Shown: piece by piece, positions 33,416-43,284 of the stretch
Layout: every line of letters starts with the position of its first letter
Position numbering within the stretch: the stretch's first letter is position 1
Assembly (NCBI GenBank): GCA_035559535.1
Contig: DATMBG010000012.1
Location: 62,001-126,000, forward strand
DNA length: 64,000 nt
Source: Candidatus Limnocylindrales bacterium
GTDB lineage: Bacteria > Moduliflexota > Moduliflexia > Moduliflexales > JAUQPW01
Direction of reading: 5' to 3'
The notes under the pieces: generated by a model
What the model saw: the letters and a program-made list of their open reading frames with translations, nothing else
Told to the model about the DNA's origin: nothing
Databases searched by the model: none
Position numbers and translations under genes: made by a program

Positions 33416-35353
33416 GTGTCGGACAAGGATAAGTTAAATTTTTCTATTTTTTTAGACGATTATTTAAACGATACCAAAGAAGGCTTTCAAGAGATCAACA
33501 GGGCTCTTCTGGCACTGGAGAAAGATCCTGCCCAGGTGGACCGACTGGATGAGGTTTTTAGAACCCTTCATACTCTCAAAAGTGCCTCCACAATGCTGGG
33601 ATTTTCAAGCATTGCAGAGCTGGCTCATTTTTCTGAGGACTTTTTAGATCGTCTGCGCAAGCGTGAGTTACCCATCACACAAGAAGTTGTTGATGTTCTG
33701 TTTGAGATTATTGATGCCCTTGAGATGTCGGTTAGACAGCGGACTGAGGGACAAAGTGAAAAAGATCAGGCCCTTATAATCACTGCGAAAATAGAAGAAT
33801 TCAAGCAGAAAATTACCCAGATCGAATTTCATGAATTATTGATACGGCAGGGGGTTCTTATCCTGGATGAATGGGGAATCATCGAATCCCTTAATCCAGA
33901 AGTCGAGCGTATGTTTGGCTACAGGTTCGATGAGATCATCGGGCAGAATGTCAAAGAGCTGATATCCCAGCCTTATAGGGAGATATATGAGACTTACTTC
34001 AATAACTACTTAAAAACAGGCAAAGCAAAAACTCTAGGGATCGGACGCGAGCTTAAGGCTTTACGGAAAGATGGTTCAACTTTTCCCATGGAACTGGCCA
34101 TCAACGAGATGCAGGTAGGTGGACGGCGTTTGTTTATTGGAGTCCTAAGGGATATAACCGGGCGTAAGGGGGAGAAGATTTTCTTACCCGTTATTGAAAA
34201 AACCCGTACTATCCGGGTGAGCATGGATCTTCTGGATTCTCTTTTTGATCAGGTTGGGGAACTGATTATTACCAAGAGTCGTATTGATAATATTATTTCC
34301 GATACAGCCAATAAAGAGCTAAGGACTGCCCTGGCGGCTATGGATCGCATCATCAATGGAGTGCAAGAGAATGTATCTGCTGCCCGTATGGTCCGCGTAG
34401 ATGAAATCTTTCAAAAATTTCCCAGAATGGTGCGGGATTTAGCTCGGGAGGCCCACAAAGAAGTGGAACTGGTTATGGAAGGAAGTGAAATAGAGTTGGA
34501 TAAATCGGTCTTAGATGCCTTGAGTGAACCTCTAATTCATCTGATTAGAAACGCTATAAGTCATGGGATAGAGCCTATTGAGGTTCGGCAGAAACAGAAA
34601 AAAGAAAGGCGTGGCGTTGTCCGACTCGCTGCCAAAAGAGTTGAAAACCACATCTTGATTGAGGTAGAAGACGACGGGGCCGGGATTGATATTCCCTGGA
34701 TGAAGGAGGTGGCAGTCCGAAAAGGGTTTGTAAAACCGGAGGAAGCTAAACTGTTGGAAGATGAAGAGGTGATAGATCTGCTCTTTAAACCAGGATTTAG
34801 TAGTGTGGAAGAGGTAACCGATGTTTCAGGACGGGGTGTAGGGTTAGATGTGGTGATGACCTCAGTCAAGGGATTAGGTGGAACGGTAGAGGTCGCAACC
34901 CAAAAAGGTAAAGGAACTCGTTTTTCTTTGAAGCTACCGTTGACTACAGCCATTATACAAACACTTATGGTAGGAGTTGGTAAACATATTTTTGCAATTC
35001 CTTCTGATATTGTTCTCGAAACCCTTGAAATTGGGCCTGAGGATGTCAAGGAGATCCAGAATGAGAAAGTCTTACTCCTGCGTAACGAGGTCATCCCTTT
35101 TGTTAAACTAAATAATTTGTTGAACATTCCTCAACAAGAGGACTCCAAAGATATGATAGCATTAATCCTTTATAGAGGGGATAAATTTATTGGATTGGGT
35201 GTAGATACGGTATTGGATCAGATAGAAAGTATTATTAAACCCTTTGATCCCATCGCGCAACAAATCAAGGGTTTCTCGGGAGGTACTATTTTGGGAGATG
35301 GACGGGTAGCACTCCTGCTAGATATCCCAGGCTTGTTGGGCAAGGAAAGGTAG
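33416..35353 (+). CDS. cheA: CheA histidine kinase with a PAS domain in place of P2
   Basis: 645 residues from a GTG start with AAGGA upstream. HPt domain 1-105 with phospho-His52 (LHTLKSAS). Residues about 140-252 are a PAS domain (GVLILDEWGIIESLNP, then MFGYRFDEIIGQNV, and IGVLRDITGRK), sitting where the P2 domain that docks CheY and CheB normally is. The P3 dimerisation helices start at TIRVSMDLLDSLFDQVGELI, and the ATPase domain has HLIRNAISHGIE, DDGAGID and GRGVGLDVV. A CheW-like P5 ends the protein. A PAS here would let CheA sense redox, light or a small ligand by itself. It forms the core of the array with the soluble receptor. Confidence 0.93.
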   Translation: MSDKDKLNFSIFLDDYLNDTKEGFQEINRALLALEKDPAQVDRLDEVFRTLHTLKSASTMLGFSSIAELAHFSEDFLDRLRKRELPITQEVVDVLFEIIDALEMSVRQRTEGQSEKDQALIITAKIEEFKQKITQIEFHELLIRQGVLILDEWGIIESLNPEVERMFGYRFDEIIGQNVKELISQPYREIYETYFNNYLKTGKAKTLGIGRELKALRKDGSTFPMELAINEMQVGGRRLFIGVLRDITGRKGEKIFLPVIEKTRTIRVSMDLLDSLFDQVGELIITKSRIDNIISDTANKELRTALAAMDRIINGVQENVSAARMVRVDEIFQKFPRMVRDLAREAHKEVELVMEGSEIELDKSVLDALSEPLIHLIRNAISHGIEPIEVRQKQKKERRGVVRLAAKRVENHILIEVEDDGAGIDIPWMKEVAVRKGFVKPEEAKLLEDEEVIDLLFKPGFSSVEEVTDVSGRGVGLDVVMTSVKGLGGTVEVATQKGKGTRFSLKLPLTTAIIQTLMVGVGKHIFAIPSDIVLETLEIGPEDVKEIQNEKVLLLRNEVIPFVKLNNLLNIPQQEDSKDMIALILYRGDKFIGLGVDTVLDQIESIIKPFDPIAQQIKGFSGGTILGDGRVALLLDIPGLLGKER

Positions 35354-35358
35354 TAGGT

Positions 35359-35997
35359 ATGAAACACGTGAATCCATGTTTTTCAGAGGAGGAATTAGAC
35401 TTCCTGAGAGAAATGATGAATATAGGAGCAGGTAATGCCGCTACCGCCTTTAGTGAAATACTTGGATGTTCAGTGGATGTTATTATACCCAACGTATATA
35501 AGCTTTCTATCCCGAATATGTTTTCTGTCTTCCATGATCCTTATATGCCTGTGATCTGTGCAAAAATGGAACTGCATGGGGATGTAATGGGAGACCTGTT
35601 TTTTATCGTGCAGGAAACGCAAAAGAGGGACTTAATTCGTTTGATAGAAAAAACTCTTCTGAATTCCAAAGAGTATATGGTCCATCTAGATAACTCTCTA
35701 CTGGGTGAAATTGGCAATATCATTACAGGGGCTTATTTGACTGCCATTCATGACTTTTGCGGGTTAAAGATTTATCATTCTTCTCCCATTCTGGCCATGG
35801 ATCTGCTTCAATGTGTTTTAGATGAATCCGTTGCCACCTTGAACCCTCAAGCCCAAGAAATTATTTTGATTGAAAATGAATTTATCATCATTGGAAAACA
35901 TATTGTAACCTTTTTATTAATCTTTCCTTCGAAAGAGTCTTTTAGGGTTCTGATGGGTTCTCTTCATCAGGCAAAACTGAAATATGGTTTCAGATAG
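35359..35997 (+). CDS. cheC: CheC-type CheY-P phosphatase
   Basis: 212 residues. The first conserved block is EELDFLREMMNIGAGNAATAF with the Glu and Asn of the CheC active site, and the second is LGEIGNIITGAYLTAI. The beta-rich body carries PVICAKMELHGDVMG. It starts five bases after the cheA stop. CheC removes phosphate from CheY-P and, in Bacillus, acts with CheD. No CheD, CheR or CheB is encoded here, so it would be the only adaptation-like component. Confidence 0.92.
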   Translation: MKHVNPCFSEEELDFLREMMNIGAGNAATAFSEILGCSVDVIIPNVYKLSIPNMFSVFHDPYMPVICAKMELHGDVMGDLFFIVQETQKRDLIRLIEKTLLNSKEYMVHLDNSLLGEIGNIITGAYLTAIHDFCGLKIYHSSPILAMDLLQCVLDESVATLNPQAQEIILIENEFIIIGKHIVTFLLIFPSKESFRVLMGSLHQAKLKYGFR

Positions 35998-36039
35998 GTG
36001 TGGGGTCAGGATAAGAGTTGGCAAAGGAGCCAGAAGGAT

Positions 36040-39000
36040 ATGAGTGATTTAGTAGGAGATAGCATGGAACAATTGATTCAGGAGCGAGTCAGGAAGCTCA
36101 GGGAAAATACCGATTTTGCACTGGCTCTCTTTGAAGATCTGGTTGGATATGCCATTGTTGCAGCAGACTTTGATGGTAACGTAATTGCCTATAATGAAGG
36201 AGCCTGTCAGGTCTTCGGTTATACTACCGACGAGGTTATTGGTAAACAAAATATTGAAGTATTCTTTCCGAAGGAACTTATTGAAGAAGGCAGGTTACAA
36301 ATTCTTATTGGAGATCTTCTCGGGAAGGAAAGGTTTACCTATGAGGGTGAGAGTATTCGGAAGAATGGTACGCGATTTCCTGCCCAATTTTTACTTACCC
36401 TGGCAAAGGATAAAAATGACAGGGTCATCGGTTTAATCGAAATAGTTCAGGATTTAACAGAACGTAAACGCATTGAAGAAATCGAAGCTTTACGACGCAG
36501 TGAAGAGCATTTTCGCTCGCTGATAGAAAATGCATCGGATCTTATTACGGTTCTAAATGCCCAGGGGATCATGCAATATCAGAGCCCCTCTGTGGAGCGG
36601 ATACTCGGATATAAACCCGAAGAGTTAATTGGTAGAAATGGTTTTGAATTCGTTCATCCAGATGATATTCCAAAAATCCAGGCAGCCTTTATCGAGTTAC
36701 TTCAAAATCCAAATGCTTCGCCGTCTATAGAGATCCGCTTTCGGCATAAAAACGGGTCCTGGCGTGTTCTTGAAACCAAAAGTAAAAATCTTGTCAATGA
36801 GCATGGGTCTTTACAGATCGTTGTAAACTCCCGGGATATTACAGAGCGCAAGCAAGCGGAGGAGGAATATGCGCAACTTCTCCTTCGGGAGCAAATAGCC
36901 CGTGCCAAAGCCGAGGAAGCCGTCGACATGGTTCGGCGGCTTCAAGCTATTACAGATACTGCACTGGCGCATTTGTCCTTGAAGGATTTACTTCCCAAGT
37001 TATTAAACCGTCTCAAAGAACTGTTAGACGCTGATACGATTGTCATTCTATTGGTTGCCGAGGATGAACAACATTTAGTAGTAAAGGCTTCCATAGGGCT
37101 CGAAGGGGAGGTAGCCGAAGGACTTCAGATTCCCATAGGTCAAGGGATAGCGGGTCGAATCGCCGTGGATCGTGAAACACTCATCGTAAATGATCTGGCG
37201 ACAGAGGAAGTTGAAAGTTTAGTCTTACGAGCAAAAGGGATCCGATCGATCGTAGGGGTTCCGTTGATGGTCGAAGGCCGGGTGATTGGAGTTGTTCATG
37301 CCGGTGCCTTTCGTCCTTATCGATTTACTGACAGGGACGCCCTCCTGTTGCAACTTGTTGCCGATCGAATCGGATTGGCCATTGAACATGCCCGTCTTTA
37401 TGAAGAAGAACAGGCTGCGCGTATTGAGGCGGAAGCCGCACAACAACGCCTTGCTTTCCTCGCCCATGCCAGTAGTGTACTTTCTGCTTCCCTGGATTAT
37501 CAAACCCGGCTGGATACGGTAGCAGATCTCGTGGTGCCTTACCTGGCCGATTGGTGTTTTGTGGGTTTGATAGGAGAAAATGGATTGCTCCATCGCATAG
37601 CAGTGGCCCATGCGGATCCCTCCAAGGCCGACCTGGCTCGTAACTTAGAGCAGGCTATGATGCTTTCACCGGATACTCTTCACAGTATTTTTAAAGTACT
37701 ACAGACTGGTCACCCGGAAATTTACCCTGAGATTTCCGATTCCTTCCTTTTAACCATGACCCACGACCCTGAGCACCTTAAACTGCTTCGACAGCTAAAT
37801 CCCAGGTCTTACCTGTGTGTGCCCCTTCAAGTCCAGGGACGGCCTCTTGGTGCTATAACCTTCTTATCTGTTGAATCAGGTCGCCGTTATAACTCTGCCG
37901 ATCTGGCTTTAGCCGAAGATTTTGCTAACCGGGTTGCTGCTCCCATTGAAAACGCACGGCTTTATCAAGAGGCTCAGGAAGCCGATCGACGGAAAGATGA
38001 GTTCCTGGCCATCCTGGGCCATGAACTGCGTAACCCCCTCGCTCCGGTCCGTAATGCCCTCGAGATCATGCGCCTACGTAGTGGAAATGATCCCACCCTG
38101 AAACGGGCAATGGATATTGTAGAACGGCAAATTCAACATATGACCCGGCTTGTGGATGATCTTCTGGACATCTCACGAATCATTCGTGGTAAAGTTCAAT
38201 TAAAAAAGGAACCCTTAGATCTAAACACTATCATAACCCGGGCCATTGAGACCAGTCAACCCTTCATTGAGAATCGTCAGCATGGGCTATTGGTTTCCCT
38301 ACCCCAAGAACCTCTTTGGGTGGAGGGAGATCCCGCTCGACTGGAGCAAATCCTTGTTAATCTGCTCAATAATGCTGCCAAATATACAGAACCCGGCGGT
38401 CGTATCTGGTTGACCTGTACTCAAGAAGGAGAAGAAGCCGTGATCCGAATACGCGATACTGGTATCGGTATTCCTCCAGAAATGCTACTCCGAATCTTCG
38501 ATCTGTTTACCCAGGCAAGTCAATCTTTGGATCGTTCACAAGGCGGCCTGGGTATTGGACTTACGCTGGTAAGGAGTTTAGTACAAATGCACGGTGGAAG
38601 TGTATCGGCCTTCAGTGAAGGTTTGGGCCGGGGAAGTGAATTTGTAGTACGTCTGCCGGTATTGTCTGAAACTGGGTCTAGAACGTTGAACCCCGACTCC
38701 GTAGACCCGAAACCTAAGATTTTGGATTCTAAACGTCGTGTTCTGGTAGTCGATGACAATGTAGATGCAGCAACAACTTTAAGTGAGTTGATAAAACTGT
38801 GGGGGCATGAAGTCTATACGGCTTACGATGGTCCATCGGCTGTGGAAGCAGCACTGACCTACCTGCCGGATATCGTCTTACTGGACATTGGCTTACCTGG
38901 GATGGATGGCTATGAGGTTGCTCGACAGCTCCGCCAGGAACCTCGCCTGTCCAAAACCCTTCTTATCGCGCTGACGGGATACGGACAGGAGAAAGACCAG

Positions 39001-39096
39001 CAATATTCCCAAGAGGTCGGATTCGATCAACACTTTACCAAACCTGTAGATATTCCAACTCTACAACGAATATTGGGTAGTCAACGAAGAGAATAA
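36040..39096 (+). CDS. Hybrid sensor histidine kinase, PAS-PAS-GAF-GAF-HisKA-HATPase-REC
   Basis: The ATG at 36040 with AAGGAT upstream is preferred over GTG at 35998; about 1018 residues. The order seen is: PAS ([20 protein letters not shown]), a second PAS ([20 protein letters not shown]), two GAF domains ([19 protein letters not shown] in the first; a second around [18 protein letters not shown]), HisKA with phospho-His in [16 protein letters not shown], HATPase with [24 protein letters not shown] and GLGIGLTLV, and a C-terminal receiver [14 protein letters not shown] with acceptor Asp in [14 protein letters not shown] and Lys in FTKP. No membrane segment. It closes the chemosensory unit and may give a parallel output or feed its CheY. 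Confidence 0.93.
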   Translation: MSDLVGDSMEQLIQERVRKLRENTDFALALFEDLVGYAIVAADFDGNVIAYNEGACQVFGYTTDEVIGKQNIEVFFPKELIEEGRLQILIGDLLGKERFTYEGESIRKNGTRFPAQFLLTLAKDKNDRVIGLIEIVQDLTERKRIEEIEALRRSEEHFRSLIENASDLITVLNAQGIMQYQSPSVERILGYKPEELIGRNGFEFVHPDDIPKIQAAFIELLQNPNASPSIEIRFRHKNGSWRVLETKSKNLVNEHGSLQIVVNSRDITERKQAEEEYAQLLLREQIARAKAEEAVDMVRRLQAITDTALAHLSLKDLLPKLLNRLKELLDADTIVILLVAEDEQHLVVKASIGLEGEVAEGLQIPIGQGIAGRIAVDRETLIVNDLATEEVESLVLRAKGIRSIVGVPLMVEGRVIGVVHAGAFRPYRFTDRDALLLQLVADRIGLAIEHARLYEEEQAARIEAEAAQQRLAFLAHASSVLSASLDYQTRLDTVADLVVPYLADWCFVGLIGENGLLHRIAVAHADPSKADLARNLEQAMMLSPDTLHSIFKVLQTGHPEIYPEISDSFLLTMTHDPEHLKLLRQLNPRSYLCVPLQVQGRPLGAITFLSVESGRRYNSADLALAEDFANRVAAPIENARLYQEAQEADRRKDEFLAILGHELRNPLAPVRNALEIMRLRSGNDPTLKRAMDIVERQIQHMTRLVDDLLDISRIIRGKVQLKKEPLDLNTIITRAIETSQPFIENRQHGLLVSLPQEPLWVEGDPARLEQILVNLLNNAAKYTEPGGRIWLTCTQEGEEAVIRIRDTGIGIPPEMLLRIFDLFTQASQSLDRSQGGLGIGLTLVRSLVQMHGGSVSAFSEGLGRGSEFVVRLPVLSETGSRTLNPDSVDPKPKILDSKRRVLVVDDNVDAATTLSELIKLWGHEVYTAYDGPSAVEAALTYLPDIVLLDIGLPGMDGYEVARQLRQEPRLSKTLLIALTGYGQEKDQQYSQEVGFDQHFTKPVDIPTLQRILGSQRRE

Positions 39097-39215
39097 AATC
39101 CAGGAGGTCCCTATCTTCCAGGCTCTATCGAATCCATTCATTGTAAGAGCTAAAAACTGCAAAAGTAGCGTATGATATTTTCCAGGAGAACTATAGAATT
39201 CGGAGGAGGGAAATC

Positions 39216-40391
39216 ATGAAAATAGAAACTATTGATTTTTTTTATTTATCGATGCCGGAAATCCTGGATATAGGGGATGGAAGTCAGGATGCCTTGTTGG
39301 TGCGTATACGTGCAGGTAACTACGAGGGTTGGGGAGAGTGTGAGGCCTCTCCTTTGGTATCCATTGCAAGTTTAGTTTGTCCCATGTCCCATAGTGCCTG
39401 CAAACCGGTTCAGGATTCCGTACTGGGTCAAAACATAGAAAGTGTGGAAGATATTGCCCGAATTGGGAACCTGGTTCGGGCCAATAGCCTGGATCTTTTA
39501 CAGGCGGATCATACCCTTTCCGGGATTGATATTGCCCTGTGGGACCTTTTGGGAAAAAAACTGGAACTTCCCATTTATAACCTGCTGGGATATTCCAGAG
39601 CTTATCCCAAAATCCCTTATGCTTCGCAACTTTTCGGAGATACTCCTCAGGAGACTTTTCAGAAGGCACAACAGGTACGACGTCAAGGATACCGAGCAAC
39701 CAAGTTCGGATGGGGGCCTTTCGGCAAGGGAACTGTCCAGATGGATGAGGATCAGGTTCATGCGGCACGAGAAGGTTTGGGCAAAGATGGAATTTTAATG
39801 ATCGATGCGGGAACAGTTTGGGTCGATGATGTGGAGGCTGCAAGCCTCCGCTTGCGGGTATTACAAGATTGTCAGGTGCTCTGGCTGGAGGAACCTTTTA
39901 TTTCCGGGGCTCTAAAATCCTACAAGAAACTGTCGACTTTATCTGGAAGTGTTAAACTGGCCGGTGGTGAAGGTTGCCATAACTATTACATGGCCCAGCA
40001 GATGATCGATTATGCGGGAATCGGTTTTATACAAATTGATACAGGTCGGGCAGGAGGTATTACGACTTCAAAGCAAATTGCAGATTATGCCCATGCAAAG
40101 GGGGTTACCTATGTCAATCACACCTTTACCACCCACCTGGCCCTCAGTGCCTCTTTGCAACCCTACGCCGGATTAAAAGACCATAACCTCTGCGAGTACC
40201 CGGTCGAGCCCAAATCCCTGGCAGTTGAACTTACCCCTACGAAAATACTCCCAGATTCCAATGGGCAAATTCATCTACCCGATGCGCCCGGGTTAGGTAT
40301 CACGCCCGATCCTGAGACGATCCGAAAATATCTGGTGGATGTGGAGATTAAGGCAAAGGGAAGGATACTTTATCGGACCCCTACCCTTTAA
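39216..40391 (+). CDS. Enolase-superfamily protein (mandelate racemase/muconate lactonizing type)
   Basis: 391 residues with a strong GGAGGAGGG ribosome-binding site. Capping domain at the N-terminus; barrel with metal ligands Asp (LMIDAGTVW), Glu (LWLEEPF) and Glu (LAGGEGCH), and the VNHTFTTHLALS strand typical of sugar-acid dehydratases. The Lys on the second strand is TKFGWGPFG. It probably dehydrates an acid sugar to a 2-keto-3-deoxy acid. The convergent neighbour is an HpaI-type aldolase that would cleave such a product, supporting this, but the exact sugar is not readable. Confidence 0.82.
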   Translation: MKIETIDFFYLSMPEILDIGDGSQDALLVRIRAGNYEGWGECEASPLVSIASLVCPMSHSACKPVQDSVLGQNIESVEDIARIGNLVRANSLDLLQADHTLSGIDIALWDLLGKKLELPIYNLLGYSRAYPKIPYASQLFGDTPQETFQKAQQVRRQGYRATKFGWGPFGKGTVQMDEDQVHAAREGLGKDGILMIDAGTVWVDDVEAASLRLRVLQDCQVLWLEEPFISGALKSYKKLSTLSGSVKLAGGEGCHNYYMAQQMIDYAGIGFIQIDTGRAGGITTSKQIADYAHAKGVTYVNHTFTTHLALSASLQPYAGLKDHNLCEYPVEPKSLAVELTPTKILPDSNGQIHLPDAPGLGITPDPETIRKYLVDVEIKAKGRILYRTPTL

Positions 40392-40407
40392 AAATATCCA
40401 GGGGCTT

Positions 40408-40488
40408 AGAACCGGCTCTTCTACCAAGTCGGTATTGGGTATAAAGGATAGAAACTACCCCTCCTTTTCCCTTTTAGAGGCCGGTTCT
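40408..40488 (+). terminator. Terminator-like hairpin after the enolase-superfamily gene
   Basis: AGAACCGGCTCT (40408-40419) pairs with AGAGGCCGGTTCT (40476-40488) with a bulge, followed by TTCTTTCT. The loop is long (56 bases), so it may be weak. Confidence 0.5.
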
Positions 40489-40514
40489 TTCTCACATAAC
40501 TTCCTAATCCTATA

Positions 40515-40693
40515 GCCACCAGGATAAGAATGAGACCTCTGAGGGGTTCCCTTCCTGGCCTTCCGCCGCTCTGTAAGGGAAGGAACTTTGAAGCGAAGTT
40601 TCCTTCCTTCTATCTCCCCCGCGTGCGGGGGGAATGGAGGAGCGGCCTGTGAAACAGGTCGCCCCGCCGGGGCTAACCCCTTTATCCTGGCGC
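40515..40693. mobile_element. MITE-like palindromic element, copy 1
   Basis: Terminal inverted repeats CCAGGATAA (40519-40527) and TTATCCTGG (40682-40690) enclose AGGGGTT (40542-40548) with AACCCCT (40675-40681), and an inner hairpin GGAAGGAACTT with AAGTTTCCTTCC (40579-40607). The right half (40642-40693, GCGGCCTGTGAAACAGGTCG and onward) matches 41 of 52 positions at 48213-48264. No reading frame for a transposase is present. A non-autonomous element is the simplest reading. Confidence 0.6.
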
Positions 40694-40757
40694 GTAGATT
40701 TAACCTTTGTAAGACAGGACATGGGAATCAAGAGTTAAAGGATAAATAAGATAAACC

Positions 40758-41522
40758 TTATCGCATCCTCCGACCCAGTTTTTCAAAGGTGTCCTGGATA
40801 CCTCTTTGGAAAAAGTCGAGGTCACTTCCCAAGGTGATAATTTGGAACCCTTGGGCGATACGTTGTTTGCATTCTTCCACGGGGGCACTGGCAAAGCCTC
40901 CGGGTACACCTACTTTCTTTCCTCTTTCAACAATATTTTCAATTGCCTTTTCTACTTCGGGATGGTGAATATCTCCCAAATGCCCTAAAGAAGCAGCCAG
41001 GTCGTTAGGACCGATCAGGTAAGCGTCTATGCCCGGTGTGGTGAGAATTTCCTCAAGATTATCCACAGCCTCCCGGGTTTCGATTTGAGCGATAATCAAT
41101 ATTTCCTCATTAGCCGTTTTGGTATATTCTAAGCGATCTCCTCCAGATGTAGTAACCCATCTGGGTCCGAATCCCCGAAGACCCTGGGGAGGATATTTTG
41201 ACGCCCGAACGGCAGCTTCTGCCTGTGCCCGGTTGTTTATCCAGGGTATGATCAATCCATAGGCACCTACATCCAAAGCTTTCTTGATCAAAACCTGATC
41301 ATTCCAGGCCACCCGGACAATGGGGGTACATCGTCCACCTCGAGCCACCTGAAGCATGGGTTGAAGTAATTCTGCGTTAAGGGGTGAATGCTCTGTATCA
41401 AACCATAACCAATCAAAGTTCATCCGGGACATAATCTCTACAATATCCAGATTACAGGTTCCAATTACCGCTCCGATAACTACCTCGCCCCGACGTAACT
41501 TTTCTTTTGTGGTATTTTTCAT
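40758..41522 (-). CDS. HpcH/HpaI-family aldolase
   Basis: 254 residues of the class II pyruvate aldolase family: GTCNLDIVEIMSRMNFDWLW, FDTEHSPL, IVRVAWND, KKALDVGAYGLIIPWINN, IIAQIETREAVDN (metal Glu), and LIGPNDLAASLGH (metal Asp). Relatives cleave 2-keto-3-deoxy sugar acids such as 2-keto-3-deoxy-L-rhamnonate or 4-hydroxy-2-ketoheptanedioate. Placed tail to tail with the enolase-superfamily gene, so a dehydratase-aldolase pair for sugar acids is likely. The start is at a clear ATG. Confidence 0.85.
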   Translation of the reverse strand: MKNTTKEKLRRGEVVIGAVIGTCNLDIVEIMSRMNFDWLWFDTEHSPLNAELLQPMLQVARGGRCTPIVRVAWNDQVLIKKALDVGAYGLIIPWINNRAQAEAAVRASKYPPQGLRGFGPRWVTTSGGDRLEYTKTANEEILIIAQIETREAVDNLEEILTTPGIDAYLIGPNDLAASLGHLGDIHHPEVEKAIENIVERGKKVGVPGGFASAPVEECKQRIAQGFQIITLGSDLDFFQRGIQDTFEKLGRRMR

Positions 41523-41807
41523 AAATTAGAAGTCAGGAGTCAGAAATCAGAAGTTGCTGGGATCTCTGGCCTTTGATTCCTGATGCCCGATCCATTCTGC
41601 GCTTGATAAGGTTGTGCCGGGTAGATTCCCCAGGAGAATAAAGATAATTGCAAGGATAAAAATATTCTGGGTTTTCACGTTAATCTGCCGATTCAGTCTG
41701 AAAATATTGCATAACCTCCCTGGAAGTATTCTTGAATCACCCGCAAACAGGTCAACTGCCTGCAATTTCCCCTATCATTGATCAGGGATTTCAACGGGGA
41801 AATGGCA
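41523..41807. other. Intergenic spacer with a GAAGTCAGGAGTCAG hairpin
   Basis: GAAGTCAGGAGTCAGAAATCAG (split by one base, 41528-41549) is followed by CTCTGGCCTTTGATTCCTGA (41565-41584), an imperfect complement. A minus-strand frame at 41547-41765 looks non-coding. No gene is seen. Confidence 0.5.
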
Positions 41808-42512
41808 TTACTTCCGATGCTCTTGATACCAGTTACAGAGATCGGTTAATGGGCATCGCTGGCAACGTGGAGTACCCCAGATGCATATTTTCTGCCCATG
41901 TTGGAGCATATTTACGTGGAAATTAAAGAGCACATGGGGATTCGGTGGTAACAGGGCCGATAAAAAGGTATGGGCAGCCGTTGGATTAACCTTTGGGCCG
42001 ATGAGGCCTAACCGCTGACTGACCCGATGAACATGGGTATCAACCGGTAAAGTTGGTTTGCCGAAACAGAAAAGCAACACCAGAGAAGCCGTCTTGATTC
42101 CTACCCCGGGTAGGGACATCAACCAGCGAAGTCCTTCTTCTGGAGGTACATCCCGAAGAAAATCGATGGAAGGTTCGCCCCGTTCTGCAATGATACGTCG
42201 CAGGGCTTCTTTGATGTTAGATGCCTTGGCTTCAGCAAAGTTCGCAGGGGCAATGATACGACTTAGCTCCTCTACAGGGGCATCCCGGATTGCCTCCCAG
42301 GATCCGAAATGCTCCCACATCCGTTGGAAGGCGATGGCTTCATTCTGCTGGGTTGTCCGATGTGAGAGCATCGTTGAGATCAGTTCGTGCATGGGTTCAC
42401 GCCGGGGTACCAGGGGATGTTCTCCATAGGTTTGCAGGAGTCGTTGGTAGACCTCCCAGATCTTTGCCCGTAACTGCTGGTCCGGTGCTGAATTTACCGA
42501 AGATTGCGACAT
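41808..42512 (-). CDS. nth: Endonuclease III family DNA glycosylase
   Basis: 234 residues of the HhH-GPD superfamily. Helix-hairpin-helix LPGVGIKTASLVLL with the catalytic Lys, PVDTHVHRVSQRLGL with the catalytic Asp, and an Fe4S4 cluster motif C-x6-C-x2-C-x5-C in CIWGTPRCQRCPLTDLC. It excises oxidised pyrimidines and nicks abasic sites. The N-terminal 35 residues are longer than in short Nth forms. No operon partner is evident. Confidence 0.92.
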   Translation of the reverse strand: MSQSSVNSAPDQQLRAKIWEVYQRLLQTYGEHPLVPRREPMHELISTMLSHRTTQQNEAIAFQRMWEHFGSWEAIRDAPVEELSRIIAPANFAEAKASNIKEALRRIIAERGEPSIDFLRDVPPEEGLRWLMSLPGVGIKTASLVLLFCFGKPTLPVDTHVHRVSQRLGLIGPKVNPTAAHTFLSALLPPNPHVLFNFHVNMLQHGQKICIWGTPRCQRCPLTDLCNWYQEHRK

Positions 42513-42771
42513 AAATAGTTATTTCATCAACCTTCCCCTTCCTCCACTTTCCAGCCGAACTTTTCTTTCTTATATCTAAAATCTAAGATAAAATAACTTC
42601 TGGAGACAAGGAGAATTTCCGATTTGAAACCCAGCTTGTCCTCCTGGACGATCCAGTCACAGGGTGCTTTATTTAGCCGGGTTGTTTAAAGACGGTTTAT
42701 TTTATTTACTCTACTTTATCCTATACTTTTGCAGTTTTTAACTTGAATCCGTTAAATTGTATTTGGATCCA
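42513..42771. other. Intergenic spacer upstream of nth
   Basis: AT-rich, no gene seen. Bases 42724-42740 (TACTTTTGCAGTTTTTA) are the exact reverse complement of 39151-39167 upstream of the enolase-superfamily gene. The MITE-like element begins at 42772. Confidence 0.4.
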
Positions 42772-43046
42772 TTTAGTAGGTGAAGAAGAAACACCCCCCA
42801 TTCCCCCTCAAGGGGTAAGGCTGTTAAGTTCTCTGAGAAGTACAGAGGAGTCTCTTTGGATGAGCACGAATCCAGGGTGCTTCTCTGGGACTCACTTTAT
42901 CAAAAATATCAAAGACTATCCGAAATACTTGAGAACTTAACAGCCCTGCCCTCCAGGGGGGACTGATATAGGGTCGCTCCCAATGAAGTCCTCCCTGGAG
43001 GGGGAGACAGGGGGTGTTCAGACATAAAAAAGTGATACCTACTAAA
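42772..43046. mobile_element. Nested inverted-repeat element, MITE-like, 275 bases
   Basis: Perfect ten-base terminal inverted repeat TTTAGTAGGT (42772-42781) and ACCTACTAAA (43037-43046). Inside it AACACCCCC (42790-42798) pairs with GGGGGTGTT (43010-43018), and a perfect 15-base GGCTGTTAAGTTCTC (42819-42833) pairs with GAGAACTTAACAGCC (42931-42945). A plus-strand open frame at 42743-42940 crosses its border and is rejected. No transposase. The AACACCCCC arm also occurs in the composite at 48087-48319. Confidence 0.65.
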
Positions 43047-43284
43047 CAATCATAACCCGTTGGGTCGCCACGAAGGAAGTATGAAAACCGTAAGATGATT
43101 TTCGTAAGAAATTGTTACAGTTACCGTTAAATTTTAAATCCAATAACTTAGGTAAGCCCCTCCGGGACCAGCTTAATAAAAAGAACATCGATTCGCTACA
43201 AACAGATCGCCCCTGTGGGGCTTTTGTAATTTAATAAAATCCATAACTTACAAAAAGTGCCAAAGTATAAAGTCACTTAATCCC
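43047..43284. other. Intergenic spacer with a fragment of the dispersed repeat
   Basis: Bases 43195-43224 (CTACAAACAGATCGCCCC, then TGTGGGGCTTTT) resemble the AAACAGGTCGCCCC core of the element at 40642. No gene seen. Confidence 0.5.

Noticed and set aside
35998..36039. GTG start at 35998 for the hybrid kinase
   Set aside because: It directly abuts the cheC stop with no ribosome-binding site; the ATG at 36040 is preceded by AAGGAT.
40510..40731. Minus-strand frame of 73 residues
   Set aside because: It lies within the palindromic element at 40515-40693 and has no ribosome-binding site.
39151..42740. A 17-base inverted repeat (TAAAAACTGCAAAAGTA) flanking three genes as ends of a mobile segment
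   Set aside because: A single low-complexity 17-mer pair can arise by chance in a window this long, and no other boundary signs were seen.
42743..42940. Plus-strand frame of 65 residues
   Set aside because: It crosses the left end of the inverted-repeat element at 42772-43046, and its residues come from the repeat.
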